A stretch of 64,000 nt of DNA from Pegoplata infirma (Eukaryota; Arthropoda; Insecta; Diptera; Anthomyiidae). Position numbers and translations under genes: made by a program. The DNA is taken from positions 92,609,007 through 92,673,006 of the forward strand of contig OY992536.1 of NCBI GenBank assembly GCA_963921195.1. Direction: 5' to 3'. This document shows positions 1 through 10,868 of this stretch, in pieces (the stretch's first letter is position 1; each line of letters opens with the position of its first letter). The notes beneath the pieces were generated by a model. It did no database searches. It was not told the origin of the DNA and saw nothing but the letters and a program-made list of their open reading frames with translations.

Positions 1-960
1 GCCCTACAAGTCCAAAATATTTTTGTAATAATAATTAATATTGACCGTAAAAGCAGGCGAAGTTCCAGCTCTTGTGTTTGGAGGGGGAGGGTAGGATTTT
101 TTTTTTTACTTAAAAAAATCTATGTATATAATTTCCCTATTTGTGTGTTCCTCTTTTTTTGTCTATCCAGAGCTTTTTGAAGCCCACTGATGAGCCACAA
201 AGCTGAAAATTGGCATGCATATAGTAAAAGACTTGGGGCAGATCCTAACGTAGCCGGATTTTCGTTTTTTTGCCTGTGGGCGGAGAAATAAGCGGAAAAG
301 TGGACGTGGCAAAACTCAATTTTTTGACATTTTTGCTCAATTTCAAGCCCCCTAATGACTTAGGAAGCTGAAAAAATATAGTCCAAACGATGGCGCATAT
401 CCCCAAGTAGTCGGATTTAAAATTTTCGCAATGTGGTTGGAGAATTGACGGGAAAAGTGGCGTGGCAAAATTGGGTTTTTTTAAATTTTTTACTTCTTTT
501 GAAGCCCCCAAATGACTTAGGAGGCGGAAAGTTGCATAGCATTTAGTTCTAACAATAAAGCATATCCTGAAGTAATCGGATTTAAATTTTTTAGACTGTG
601 GAAGGAGAATTAAGAGAAAAATGGGGCGTGGCAAAATTGTGTTTTTTTAATATTTTAACTAATTTGAAGACCCTCAATGACCTATGAAGATGAAAATTTA
701 CATTTTTGCTTATTTTAAAGTCCTCTAATGACTTAGAAAGCTGAAAATTTCCTAGCATATAGTCCTATCGATGAAGCATATGTGTGGACGGAGAATTAAA
801 AGATAAAAGAGCGTGGAAAAATTGGGGTTTTTAATATTTTAACTAATTTAAAGACCCCCAATGACTTAGGAAGATGAAAATTGGCATGTATATAGTAGAT
901 TTCATGGGGAAGATCAACAAGAACCTGGATTTTTGATATCCAGTGTTTGGGTGGAGAATA
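1..960 (+). repeat. Degenerate tandem repeat, unit about 160 bp
   Basis: Landmarks recur about every 160 bp: 'ggcaaaa' near 308, 464 and 629, and 'aatgactta' near 353 and 513. Each unit runs from a 'gactgtgg..ggagaatt' block through 'cgtggcaaaat' to 'aatgacttaggaagctgaaa'. The same units reappear at 6440-6776, 7175-7380 and, closer in sequence, 62705-63450. Overlapping frames, such as one on the minus strand at 245-634, are products of the repeat and not genes. Confidence 0.7.
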
Positions 961-1644
961 AGAAAGGCAAATTTATTTTTTTATTTTTTTGTTTACCCGA
1001 GTAAAAAGGAATTTATATAAATGTATATTATTTTATATGTTTTCATAAAACCATATACAACTATATGAGTCAAAGTATAAAATTATATCTCACTTTGAAA
1101 TTTTCCAATTTTTTTAAATGATGTCATATAAAATCATATCTAATTATATTGTTCATAATATATTAATATAAATGGTAGATGTAATCATACGTTGCACATA
1201 AAAATTAATCCGATTTCATACATTATTATACGTGACTTTATATCTAATTATGTATAGGACTTTACTAAACAAAAAATCCAGTATCAATTTATGTATAATT
1301 ATATATGACTAATATAATACCATTTAAAACTATATATGGTTCCATACTAAAAAAAATTTTCAACAAAAATAATAGATATAATTATATGTGTCTTAAACGA
1401 TAACATATCTGTGTTTGTATGGCACTATATATACGTAAATTTCGTCTAAACTCAATATATATTTATAAATGGTCGCATATGTAATGGAATATATATTTTG
1501 ATATAATCATGTATAAAAAAAATATTTTTTTGACCAAACAACTAGCCATATATAATTATATATGCCTGTATTTCAAAATTTATTTTTGTGTGTCAACATA
1601 TATGGTTATACAAAACTTTTTATTGTATCATATAAGATTACATA

Positions 1645-1822
1645 TGATTTTTGGGAACCCGAGTTCGATTCCCGGCCCAGTCGAGAAAAAAAAAGTTTTT
1701 ATTTATTTTTTTTAAATAGAAAACACTTTTTTATTGCGTTCAATTTTTTTAGAACTAAAAAATTTTAATTTTTGGAATTTTTGCAATCATTTTTAAAAAA
1801 TTATTTTTCTTTTATATAGTTA
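1645..1822. repeat. Unit 1 of a ~200-bp repeat with a tRNA B-box-like core
   Basis: Contains 'gggaacccgagttcgattcc' at about 1650, which fits the pol III B-box consensus GGTTCGANTCC, followed by a poly-A/T stretch and 'gaaaacactttttattgc'. The unit stops where the Helitron enters at 1823 and the series resumes at 4452. Only the B-box half is tRNA-like; I see no A box or cloverleaf, so it is not called a tRNA. Confidence 0.65.
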
Positions 1823-1959
1823 CTAGCTGTTTTGCACCCGGCGTTGCCCGGGTTGAAAAAAATATTATATAATGAATAACAGTTTGTAATGCCCTATGGG
1901 TTCATCCTGGGTTAGCACTACATCTGGTGAAAATTTCAATTTCGCATTACTTTACACCT

Positions 1960-3480
1960 ATCGCGCGCTGATATGACCCATTATTCCCGCCTTGTTTAGT
2001 ACTCGACGTTTAAGCGTGATAACCGAATAGGCAGAAATATCTTTCAATATATTATAAATGGGTATGGCAATTTACGTCCCTTTGTTCGATCGCACACTGA
2101 TATGGGCCCGCATCAGTTTGTCAGTTATTAAAAATTGGCTCAGCCATTTTTGCGTAATTGCGAAACTGGCAAAAATACACGCCTTTGCCCAATCACGCGC
2201 TAATATTGCATATTGTTCCCGCCTCGGTTAGTAAGTACTATATGTGTTGAAATTTTGTCAAAACCAGTTACGGTGCTTAAGCGTAATTACGGAACAGACA
2301 GAAAATAACTTTCAGTGTGGTGCAAAGGGGCGTGACAACTTACGCCCCGTGGTCTAAACACGCTCTATTATGGTTTATTATTCCCGTTTCGGAAGTACTA
2401 TATGTGGTGAAAAATCCATTAAAATCGGTTAAGTCGTTTAAGCATGATTATGGGACAGGCAGAAATAACTTTCAATGTAATACAAAAGAGCGTGGGATTT
2501 TACTCCCCTTTGTCAAACCGCACTCTATTGTGGCCTATAGTTCCTGCCTCGGTTAGTACTATCTGCGGAGGAAATTTTTTCAAAAGCAGTTAAGCCGAAT
2601 AAGCGTGATTGCGAAAAATGCAGAAAGGAGGTGCAATAAATTTAACAGGGCGTGTCATTTTATGCCCCTTTGTCCGATCGCTCATTTTATGTTCTATAGT
2701 TCCCGCCTCGTTTAGTACTATCTGTTGCGAAAATTTCATGTTAATTGATTCAGCCGTGGATGCGTAATTGCGGAACTGACAGAAACAACTTTTAGTATAG
2801 TACAAAAGAGCGATGCAACTAATGCCTCTTTGTCCAAACGCTCTTTATAATGGCATTCAAAATAATTTGAAATTAATATAAAGAGCGGCATTTTGAAACG
2901 CCTTTGCCCAATAAAGTGCAGATATGGCATATTGTTCCCGCTTCGGTTAGTACTATCTGTGTTGAAAATTGCAATAAAATCTGTTCAGACGTTTAAAAGT
3001 GATTACGGAACTGGCAGAAATAACTTTCAATGTAATACAAAGAAGCGTGGACTTTTACGCCCATCCGTCAGATTGTCCTCCTATAAGCCCGCTTGGGTTA
3101 GTGCTATGTGTGGTGAAATTTTCATTAAAAACGGTTCAGACGTTTAAGCGTGATTACGGGATAGGTAGAAATAACTTTCAATGAAGTACAAAGGGGCGTG
3201 GCATTTCCGCCCCTTTGTGTGATTGCCGCTCTATTAAGAACTTTATTTCCCGCTTGGATTAGTACTCTATGTGGTGAAAATTTATTTAAAATTGTTTCAA
3301 CCGTTTAAGTATAATTGCTGAAAAGGCAGAAATAATGTTTAATATAATACAAAGGGGCGTGGCATTTTACGCCCACTTAGCCGATCGGTCTCTCTTATGG
3401 CCTATAATTCCCGACTCGGTTAGTACTATCTGTGGTGAAGATTTCATGTAAATCGGTTTAGCCGTTTATCCTTGATTGTG
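1960..3480 (-). repeat. Tandem repeat inside H1, unit about 150-165 bp
   Basis: About nine degenerate units marked by 'ggttagtactatctgtggtg' (near 2391, 2544, 2710, 2945, 3095, 3257, 3420) and by 'ggggcgtggcattttacgcc'. The same unit occurs in the opposite orientation at 62940-64000 in another Helitron, so the array belongs to the transposon family. Several short frames here are repeat products. Confidence 0.8.
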
Positions 3481-3539
3481 GACAGACAGACAGAAAAACC
3501 AAACGATGCCACGCCCCTTTGTGAGGATCTTATATTTAC

Positions 3540-4300
3540 AAAAAGTGGACGTAAAAAGAGGCGTGGCTTCCAATCAAGATGCGGGATGGCATATATTTCC
3601 TTGCAAAAAACGCCCTATTACTATTGGTGTTTTCTTTTCTGGCGAAAAATGTGCCTTTTTTTTGCATTTCGCCCCGAAAATTGTGTTTTTGTGTTCTTTT
3701 CTAAAAAATGTCAACCCTTATAAAGAATATCGTGTTCTTTTCTAAAAATGTCTGCCCTATAAAGTGCAAAAAAGTTGCACTTTTTACTCCGTAAAAAATC
3801 ACGGGGTTGAAATTGCCTTATACAACAGCTGACTTTTTCTGTGTTGTTTTCTCAAAACAGCTGTTAAAAAATACAGGGCAGAGTATTTCTGTATGTTGTG
3901 TTCTATTCCAGTCAAATAAAATGCAAATTTTTATAGATTTTTTTAAGGTGTGTTAAACATTTTAAAAATGTATGCCCTGAAAAGGCAAACATTTTTTTTA
4001 GAAAAGAAAACACCATATGCCAAATTGCATGTTTATCGGTAACAAACATCCAAATATAGTACAAAAACCAAATATATTGAAAAATCTGAAATTCACAAAA
4101 AGTGGGCGTAAAAGGAGGCGTAGCTTCCAATCAAGATGCGGGATGGCATATATTTCCTTGCAAAAAACGCCCTATTAGTATGCCAAATTGCATGTTTATC
4201 GGTAACAAACATCCAAATATAGTACAAAAACCAAATATATTAAAAAATCTGAAATTCACAAAAAGTGGGCGTAAAAGGAGGCGGGGCATCCAATCGAGAT
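3540..4300 (-). repeat. Tandem duplication in H1, one unit split by a MITE
   Basis: The block 'gcgggatggcatatatttcc ... gccctatta ... tatgccaaattgcatg ... ttcacaaaaagtgggcg' appears twice, at 3580-4097 and 4137-4256. The first copy is interrupted by the 391-bp MITE and the second is the undisturbed version, giving a clean empty site. Confidence 0.85.
3625..4015. mobile_element. MITE G1 (TGGTGTTTTCTTTTCT termini), PIF/Harbinger-like
   Basis: 391 bp with near-perfect ends TGGTGTTTTCTTTTCT / AGAAAAGAAAACACCA, flanked by TAT (3622-3624, 4016-4018). The tandem copy at 4171-4184 carries the single uninterrupted TAT, so the 3-bp target duplication is seen directly. A second copy in reverse orientation lies at 34519-34904 with TAA duplications. 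A 3-bp TWA target is typical of PIF/Harbinger, but no transposase is present and the superfamily is inferred. Confidence 0.88.
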
Positions 4301-4390
4301 GCCATTGGCGCCAGTTTTCATTCCAGAAAACGTACTATCTACATGCCAAATTTCATTTAAATCGGTTCAGTAGTTTTTTTCTGAAAGCGA

Positions 4391-4422
4391 CACAAACAAA
4401 CAAACAAACAAACAAACAAACT
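4391..4422. repeat. (ACAA)n microsatellite in the Helitron 5' region
   Basis: Eight tetranucleotide copies directly inside the 5' end of H1. The corresponding place is occupied by a TGTA tract in the Helitron at 62693 and by a TCAG tract in H2, so short tetranucleotide tracts recur at this position. Confidence 0.9.
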
Positions 4423-4451
4423 AACATGTCATTTTTATATATATATAAGGA

Positions 4452-4915
4452 TATATAACTATATTTGATTTATTATAAAATTATCTATAATTTTTTGGAA
4501 CCCGAGTTCGATTCCAGAAAAAAAAATATATTTTTTTTTATTTTTTTTAAATAGAAAACACTTTTTTATTGCATTTATTTTTTTAGAACAAAAATTTTTC
4601 TTTTTTTGAATTTTTGCAATCATTTTTAAAAAATTATATTGCTTTTATATAGTTATATATAACAATATTTAATTTATTATGAAATTATCTATCATTTTTG
4701 GGAACCCGAGTTCGATTCCAGAAAAAAATATATTTTTTTATTTTTTTTTTTAAAATAGAAAACACTTTTTTATTGCATTTGTTTTTTTAGAACTTAAAAA
4801 ATTTTATTTTTTGAATTTTTGCAATCATTTTTAAAAATTTATATTGCATTTATATAGTTAATAATAGCTATATTTGGTTTAAATTATCAAATTATCAATG
4901 ATTTTTGGAACCCGA
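4452..4915. repeat. Units 2-4 of the ~200-bp B-box repeat
   Basis: Three further units (cores near 4497, 4699 and 4909), each with 'ggaacccgagttcgattcc' or a decayed form followed by poly-A/T and 'tagaaaacactttttattgc'. The junction 'atagttatatataac' near 4650 is the empty site for the Helitron. The last unit is decayed and stops at 4915. Confidence 0.8.
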
Positions 4916-5230
4916 TCTCAAATCTAATTCTTATTTCCTGATTCCATGAAAAATCTCAAACTTATAAGCCAAAGTCTTATTTCATTTTGGAAGCCTATGA
5001 CTTGGAAATAAGGCATACCGCTACATTAAAATTATTCTTTAAGCTTACCATGGAAGCCCCTAATAGCGCTGTACGTCATTCCAATTTTTTTTTTTTCAAA
5101 TTTTATCAAAAAAAAAGTCTTTTTGAAAATTGTGTACAAGTGAATAACATATTTAATTGGATGTAATCATATATTACTATATGTTAGATCAATTTGATGT
5201 AATTAGATACGATCAATTTATTTAAAACTA
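4916..5230. other. AT-rich interval, nothing recognised
   Basis: Part of the body of the outer CCCGAG element. The last 80 bases carry 'tatatgtt..gatgtaattagat' words like those in other CCCGAG elements. No frame or repeat unit stands out. Confidence 0.5.
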
Positions 5231-5820
5231 ACAAGGGAAGTATCTCAACCCTTATGAACCGATTTGCATGAAACGTAAAATATATATAAAAGAGACAATT
5301 CTAAGGTTGGGGTGTCTTGGCTTATCGGCCATATCGCGGATTTAGGGGTTCAAAACATGGGCCAAAAAATGGCGAAAAAATCGTTTTTTGGATTTTTCAG
5401 CCATTTCTTTCGAGGAAACTATATGATGTTTACATATGAGAAGAAAGGTTTTTTTAATGCCTATCCAACGGTGGCATAACCTTGTAAAAGTTTGGCTTCG
5501 TTAAAAACTTTTTTCATGAAAATGTGTAAATTTTGGGGGCTATTTATATGAAGACATTGACCTACGATGTCCATATGAATATGAAATAATCTTTATTAAA
5601 TTTAAGTCGACACGTATTTTTGCTCTAGAGGATATTCCTATTAGTTCGGGAGTTATCGAAATTTTCCCGGAGGTCCACATTGTTTCATAAGGGGACAACG
5701 AAATTTTGAATCACTGATATGGCCGATAAGCCGAGACACCCCAACCTTAAAATCGTCTATTTTTTTTATATTTTAAGTTTCAGGCAAATCGGTTCATAAG
5801 GGTTGAGATACTTCCCTTGT
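5231..5820. mobile_element. TIR element, ACAAGGGAAGTATCTC termini
   Basis: 590 bp. The first about 105 bases and the last about 105 bases are inverted repeats (ACAAGGGAAGTATCTCAACC at the left, its complement at the right) that agree through 'ggttggggtgtct' and 'cttatcggccatatc'. No open frame. A related element with ACAMGGGAAGTCTCCC ends lies at 42332-42914, and a stray terminus of this type at 42273-42293. Target duplication not clear. Superfamily unknown. Confidence 0.82.
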
Positions 5821-5849
5821 AAGTCTTTTAAAGTTGTTATTTGCTAACA

Positions 5850-5925
5850 ACGTCCGCTGGTCTAGAGGGTAGAGATTGCGATTACAAAACGGAAGACTTG
5901 TGGTTCTAATCCCCGTCCGTTCGAA
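5850..5925 (+). repeat. tRNA-like module (A- and B-box-like)
   Basis: 'tggtctagagggtagag' (5859-5875) resembles an A box and 'tggttctaatcccc' (5901-5914) a B box, about 30-40 bases apart as in a tRNA; a long poly-T follows from 5927. The arms do not fold into a convincing cloverleaf by eye, so this is probably a decayed tRNA or the head of a tRNA-derived SINE. Confidence 0.45.
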
Positions 5926-6060
5926 GTTTTTTTTTTTTTTATTTATTTTCAGTTTGACATTATTATATCTAAAAATAAATCTAAAAACAGAAAATATTTT
6001 TTGGATAAAAATGTATCCAATAATTTTTTTATAAAATCAAGATAACAGATATTATAAGAT

Positions 6061-6350
6061 AACTTTGGCGCGGCCAAATTTCGGATGCAATTACATTATA
6101 TAATATCCAATTTAATATAAAATCATGATATTGGATATTTTAAGATAACTTTGGCGCGGCCAATTTCCGGATGAAATTACATCATAGCATATCATATTTA
6201 ATACAAAATCATGATAAGAGATAATTTGGGATAACTTTGGCGCGGCCAATTTCCGGATGAAATCACATACAATCAAATATTAAACTGTAACTTCATATAT
6301 TATAAGATGTTAGGAGATAACTTTGGCGCGGCCAATTTTCGGATGAAATT
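6061..6350. repeat. 86-bp tandem repeat, four units
   Basis: 'aactttggcgcggccaattt' starts at 6061, 6147, 6233 and 6319, an exact 86-bp period, with 'ccggatgaaatta' after each and AT-rich filler between. It lies near the right end of the CCCGAG element and is seen nowhere else in the window. Confidence 0.88.
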
Positions 6351-6776
6351 TAGCAAAATCAGATCCAATAAATTATATATAATTTTATAAGATAACATGT
6401 TTTACCATACAATTTTTTTTTACTCGGGTATCTTATTTTTTTTGTATCCAGCGCCTTTTGGATCTCTGTGATAAGCTTAAAATTGGCATGTACATATATA
6501 GTAAAACACCAGGGACAGATTCTTACGAAGCCGGATTTTTTGCCTGTGGGCGGCGAATTACAAGAAAAAGAGGAATTGGAAAAAATATTTTTTTTTTAAC
6601 CTTTTAGAGTATTTTTAAGCTCCGCCCCAATAAATTAGGAAGCTGAAAATCCCTAACAATTATAACTATGAAGCATATTCTAAAGTAGTCCGATTTAACA
6701 TTCTTGGAATGTAGACGGAGAGTTGAGAGGAAAAAGGGGCAAGGCAATATTGTTTTTTATTTTTTTTAATTTAACT

Positions 6777-7174
6777 ACACTCAAAGAATTATGTAGGTAA
6801 ATTCCAGTGAATATTCACTTAAAACAAATGAAATTTTATTTAAAAACCATTCCACTGTTTTTTCATTTAAAATAAAAACACATTACAGTCAATTTTAAAT
6901 GTTAATTTAATGACTAACCAAAACATTAAAAAACTAGTGAATATTCAATTATTTTGTATTGAAAAACAGTAAAACTATAGAAGAAATTTTTTACTGCCTA
7001 AATTAAATGTAACAGAAAATTCGTTTTTAATACAGTAAATTATTTTTTTTAAACTACAGAAACAGTAAAAAAATTAAATCCTTTATAAAATAAGTGATTT
7101 TTCTTTTAAAATGACTTTACTGATTACTTTTTAAAATAACCTACAAACAGTTAATGACATAATTTTCTTAGTGT
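6777..7174. mobile_element. MITE with ACACTCAAAG...CTTAGTGT ends
   Basis: 398 bp. Left end 'acactcaaagaattatgt' and right end 'acataattttcttagtgt' are inverted repeats; AACT lies just outside on both sides and may be a target duplication. The interior is rich in 'acagtaaa..' and 'agtgaatattca' words. A larger relative with the same termini and 'tacaaacagttaatgacata' subterminal block is at 40129-41993. Confidence 0.75.
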
Positions 7175-7487
7175 AACTTTAAATCCCTAATAACTTACGC
7201 ATCCGAAAATTGGCAAGCATATTGCCCTGACAATGGAGCATATTCTAAAGTAGTCAGACTTAAAATTTTTGGACTGTCGACGGAGAATAAAGAGGGAAAA
7301 GGGGCGTGGATACGAGTATATTACTAACGATGGAGCTTATCCTAAAGTTTGGTAAAAAAATTAAATTTTTGAGAAAAGTGATTTGGTGTTCCGCCTGGCA
7401 GGGACAGGCTATTCGACTAGTTCTGAATAATTTTTATTAAAAAATAAAAATTTTTATATTCGGTCTTTAAAATATTAAATTTTAAGT

Positions 7488-7853
7488 AGGTTTATTCTAG
7501 CTCGACGTCATTAATACATTTACTAATTAAAACCATAATATTCTCATAGAATAATTTTTTAAAAAAAATATTTTTCTGTTCTAAATTTATTCATGTTGAT
7601 CATTTTTGCAAGACTTAATCGACAAGTGTTTTGGAATTTGTCAGACTTCATTGTCAAGATTATTTAGCAAATATAAAATCTTGACAATGGAATTAGACAA
7701 ATTCCGAAACACTTGTCGATTATGTCTTGCAAAAATGGCCAATATAAATAAATTTAAAACAGAAAAATGTTTTTTTTTTTTAAAGTTATTCTATGAGAAT
7801 ATTATGGAATTAATTAGTAACGGAAATAATGATCTTGAGCTAGAAATAACCTA
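7488..7853. mobile_element. Foldback element, arms about 180 bp
   Basis: A long palindrome centred near 7672. The loop 'atttagcaaatataaa' is flanked by 'cattgtcaagatt' and 'atcttgacaatg', and the arms continue outward through 'cacttgtcgat', 'aaaacagaaaaat' and 'ctatgagaatatta' to 'taggtttattctagctc' / 'gagctagaaataaccta'. The frame at 7606-7854 is just one arm read through the loop and is not a gene. Confidence 0.85.
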
Positions 7854-7939
7854 ATCGAAAAAAAAAACATTACTTAAAAAAAACTTCTTATAGGAAAATT
7901 CAGGACAGATTTTAGGTTTTTTAGGGTATACCTCTGGTA

Positions 7940-8778
7940 CACTCAAAAAATACGTTAGTAGATTTACTAATTTTTTTTTGCTAACGCTAGTTAGCTAACT
8001 TTTAGCAAATTTTTAGTTGAGATTAGCATGTTAGCAAAAAATTCATGTAAACTTCATTTAGCACATTAGCAATTTTAAACAAACGTTGAACTAATTTCTT
8101 TTGCTAAATTTGAAATTGAGTTGACTAAATTTTTACAAGAGTTTTTGCTAATATTAGCAAAATAAATGGTAATTTTTTTTTTATTTTCAGAAAACTTAAA
8201 ATGGCGCTATCCCGGAAACTAAGCCAGATAGAGCAAAGTGGAGGCCATTTTTGGTTCTTAGAATCTCCATAGTATCGCCGGTCCTCTTCACATGTGTGGA
8301 CCATAATGGGCCCTAACTTTGGATCCAAAAAAGTTAGCATTCCCGAAAATTTTAAAATGCTCATATCTCGGTAAATATTGCCGACACAACAAAATAGTCA
8401 AAAGCTCTCCGAGTAATATTTTTTAAGTTATCGAGTTTTTTAATTCTCAAGACCCCAGTGGTCCCCTATAATCACGTATCTCAAAAACTAAGCCAGGTAG
8501 AGCGAAACGGACACAAATTTTGGATCAAAAACTATGACGATTTTTAAGGAACCCAACTAGGTCTAGGCCCATCGGGGTCTGGACCTATCGGGTCCGAACC
8601 CAATGGGGTCCTCAGATGTGTATAAACTAAGTTCAAAAAAAAAATATTTAGTTAACTAATTATTGGCAAAACATTTTTGCTAAATTTAGCAAAAAAATTG
8701 TGGGTTCAAAATCAGCTAATTTTCTTGTAGGTTTACAAGCTTTTTTTGCTAACATTACAGTTTTTTTTTTTTTTAGTG
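7940..8778. mobile_element. V-type TIR element V1 (GCTAA-word ends)
   Basis: Ends CACTCAAAAAA and TTTTTTAGTG, flanked by TA (7938-7939, 8779-8780). The outer 150-250 bases on each side are made of 'gctaa/ttagc' words; the centre (about 8195-8620) is more complex ('actaagccagatagagcaaa', 'tatctcggtaaat', 'ggtccgaacccaatgggg'). An inverted copy is at 53715-54589. The centre also occurs in 36983-38062, where the outer parts are different. No transposase; a TA target fits Tc1/mariner-type movement but is not proof. Confidence 0.82.
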
Positions 8779-8989
8779 TATAGTACGATTATGAGTCCCC
8801 GTACAACCATGTCGGAGCTATGGACGTTTTCGGATGATCCTGTTTCTTTTTTGTCAAACATTTTCCATGTTCAGGGTATTTTTTTTTCTGTAGAAAAAGT
8901 TTTAGATTCTAAAAGATATAGAAAAATTCTAAAGTTTTTTCCTTTAAAAATCCTCTTAGACATTTTCTATAAAAAGATTCTCTTATTTT

Positions 8990-9456
8990 TTTATACTCAA
9001 GAATTCCTAGTAATTTTACAAGCTTTTCTCCAATAATTTTGTAATTCCACAAGGTTTTTACCAATAAAATACAAAATTTACAATTTTTTTGACACGATAA
9101 AAATTACAAGGAGGTTTCGTAACTTTAATAGATTTTTTGCTACCTCATATTTTACGAGAATTTCTAGTAAAAGTTACGAGTTTTTTTGTAATTTTACAAG
9201 CTTTTTAGCAATAAAATTAATTTACAACTTTTTTGGCGCAATAAAACTTATAAGAAATTCTCGTGAATTTACTAGATTTTTTTTTGTAAAATTATCTTGG
9301 AAACTTGTAAAATCCCAAAAAAAAATTCAAAATTACAAAAAAAATGTAAATTTCCATATTTTCTTTTTTTTGTTAAAAAACAAGGAAAACTGTCAAATAT
9401 TGGTAAAATGGGATTACGAGACTTTTTCTAGTAATATGACAGTTTTTTTTTATGTG
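8990..9456. mobile_element. W-type element W1, left end decayed
   Basis: Made of 'ttttacaag', 'gtaattttac' and 'acaaaatttacaa' words. It matches the reverse complement of 20412-20932 from about 8990 and ends ATGTG followed by TA at 9456. The left 100 bases expected from the other copy are not recognisable. A terminal fragment of the same family is at 45723-45792. Confidence 0.7.
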
Positions 9457-9461
9457 TATAG

Positions 9462-10585
9462 AATAATTCTCTTTCCCCTCCTCCTGCTTCTCCCGTGGAT
9501 CCGCCCCTGGTAAAAGGCAATTATTCCGATTCCGACGATTTTGAAATTAGAAAAAAAAAAAAAAAAATTTGCTGCACCCTACTACACATACATACGTATA
9601 AGCAGACACAACATCACGTACATAAAAGTTTAAAAAAGTTGTGACAATTTTATGTGTGTATATGTCTTCGTGAGTTTTGTATTCATTTCTTGAGCTTTAC
9701 AGCCTCATTCTTTTTATCGTGGTGTTAGTAATATTATCATCAATGCCATTACTCGTTTTAAAAACAACATCATACATTTGAACATTTCGCATACAATGTT
9801 AAAACTATTTATTACTGTGTGCCCAAAAGTATGTCATATTGCAGTTGTATTTCTCACCCAGCAATTTAGTTTTTTGAAAATGGTTTAAATACGCGTATTC
9901 ATCACTATTGGGATTGTCTAAATCGTGAATAAAAAATACCACACACAAACTGAAAATTTATTTATTACACAAAACGTACAAATTATTAACAGACAAACAA
10001 ACAAAATTGTGTGTGTGTGAATAGAATCCACACAATTGAAGTCCTTGTAGAGATGCAAAAATACATAAAAGCATTCATATTGTATTTATATCATGAATGT
10101 TCGCGTGTATTTGTATGCCAGCCTAGAATATACAATATGTTCCAAAATGATAACTGACCTTAACACTTGCTTGAGCAAATGCAAATATTTGCATACATGA
10201 AAAATATGTGTCTAGAGGCGGACACTTGGTTTTTTTGTGTGTTATTTTATGATATTCAAATTGTATTTACGTCGTAAGCCATACATATTATTTAGCCTTG
10301 TGTGATATTTTATTGAGGGAGTTTTTTTTTTGGATTTGACAAACTATTGTGTAGAATTAAGTCCTTAATATATTTTTTTTACTCTAAACTTTAAAGGAAA
10401 AGTATTTACAATGAGCATCCAGCGATATTTGCTGTGTTTTTTAATAAGTGGATTTATTTTCTGATAAATCTTACTTTTAAAAAAAAAAAATTTCAACATA
10501 CCAAAACAAATTGGGAATATTTTTTCCATAATCTACGCTAAACAAGCAATTACAATCAGAAAAAATAATAAAAATTTATAGAAAA
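9462..10585. other. AT-rich interval without recognised repeats
   Basis: No long frame, no TIRs and no match to other parts of the window that I can see. Contains a poly-A run near 9550 and a short TG tract near 10008. It may be single-copy host DNA. Confidence 0.5.
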
Positions 10586-10868
10586 CTAGCTTACCATCCC
10601 AGTACTTCGTTACCGGTTGTATTGCCGGATAATAGAAGGATCACTCTACCGATTTCAAGTAAATTCCCCTACGTAGTCTTTGTTTTATTTACTTGTGCAT
10701 GTTTAAGTCTTTCATAAAATAATATTTCAATGAATAATTTAAACAATAAAATTTGAATAATTTTCGAGCCCTTATATCGGGACTTTGGATTTTGAGTGAA
10801 CCAATATTTCAGTGAATAAAGAAATTGGAATAAAAATAAGTTTGAGTGAAAAAACATACAGAGAGAAA

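Larger units (their letters stand above)
1823..4451 (-). mobile_element. Non-autonomous Helitron H1, complete
   Basis: Read on the minus strand it starts TC at 4451, has an AT-rich 5' end, and ends with a GC-rich hairpin (CCCGGG caac GCCGGG region, 1838-1853) ten bases before CTAG (1823-1826). The host is split exactly between A and T: joining 1822 to 4452 recreates 'atagttatatataac', and that undisturbed sequence exists at the next repeat junction near 4650. This is the classic Helitron signature. The 2629-bp element has no Rep/Hel frame; the interior is tandem repeat plus one MITE. An ACAA microsatellite (4391-4422) sits near the 5' end. Confidence 0.88.
996..6428. mobile_element. CCCGAG-type TIR element, composite, with nested insertions
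   Basis: Begins CCCGAGTAAAAAGG at 996 and ends TTTTTACTCGGG at 6428, each flanked by TA (994-995 and 6429-6430). The same termini bound 15849-16538 and 34053-35336. The outer body (996-1640, 4920-5230, 5940-6420) is full of degenerate 'tatataattatat' words typical of this family. Inside lie a Helitron, a 590-bp TIR element, tRNA-like modules and two tandem repeats. No transposase frame is visible, so it is non-autonomous as read. Pairing these two ends across 5.4 kb is an inference; a recombination of two copies is possible. Confidence 0.6.
1..7420 (+). mobile_element. Helitron-like element H0, 3' part, with nested insertions
   Basis: The 3' end looks like a Helitron terminus: a short hairpin (GCCTG at 7393-7397, CAGGC at 7405-7409), seven bases, then CTAG at 7417-7420 followed by T. 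The body at 1-960, 6440-6776 and 7175-7380 is one repeat family in plus orientation ('aatgacttaggaagctg', 'gtgggcggag', 'cgtggcaaaat'), the same family and orientation as the Helitron starting at 62693. No 5' TC end is visible, so the element starts before the window. Other elements are nested in it (996-6428, 6777-7174). No Rep/helicase frame is present. The assignment rests on one end and the shared body, so it is probable rather than proven. Confidence 0.5.

Noticed and set aside
5850..5925. A functional tRNA gene
   Set aside because: Boxes are present but acceptor, D and anticodon stems do not pair convincingly by eye.
7606..7854. 82-codon frame with a zinc-finger-like CRLC motif
   Set aside because: It is one arm plus the loop of a palindrome, with no start context and no conserved domain.
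8125..8364. Reading frame of 79 codons also present in the inverted copy at 54161-54349, suggesting a conserved small protein
   Set aside because: Both lie in the V core; similarity follows from copy relationship, the frame is not preserved at its C-terminal end, and V3 does not keep it.
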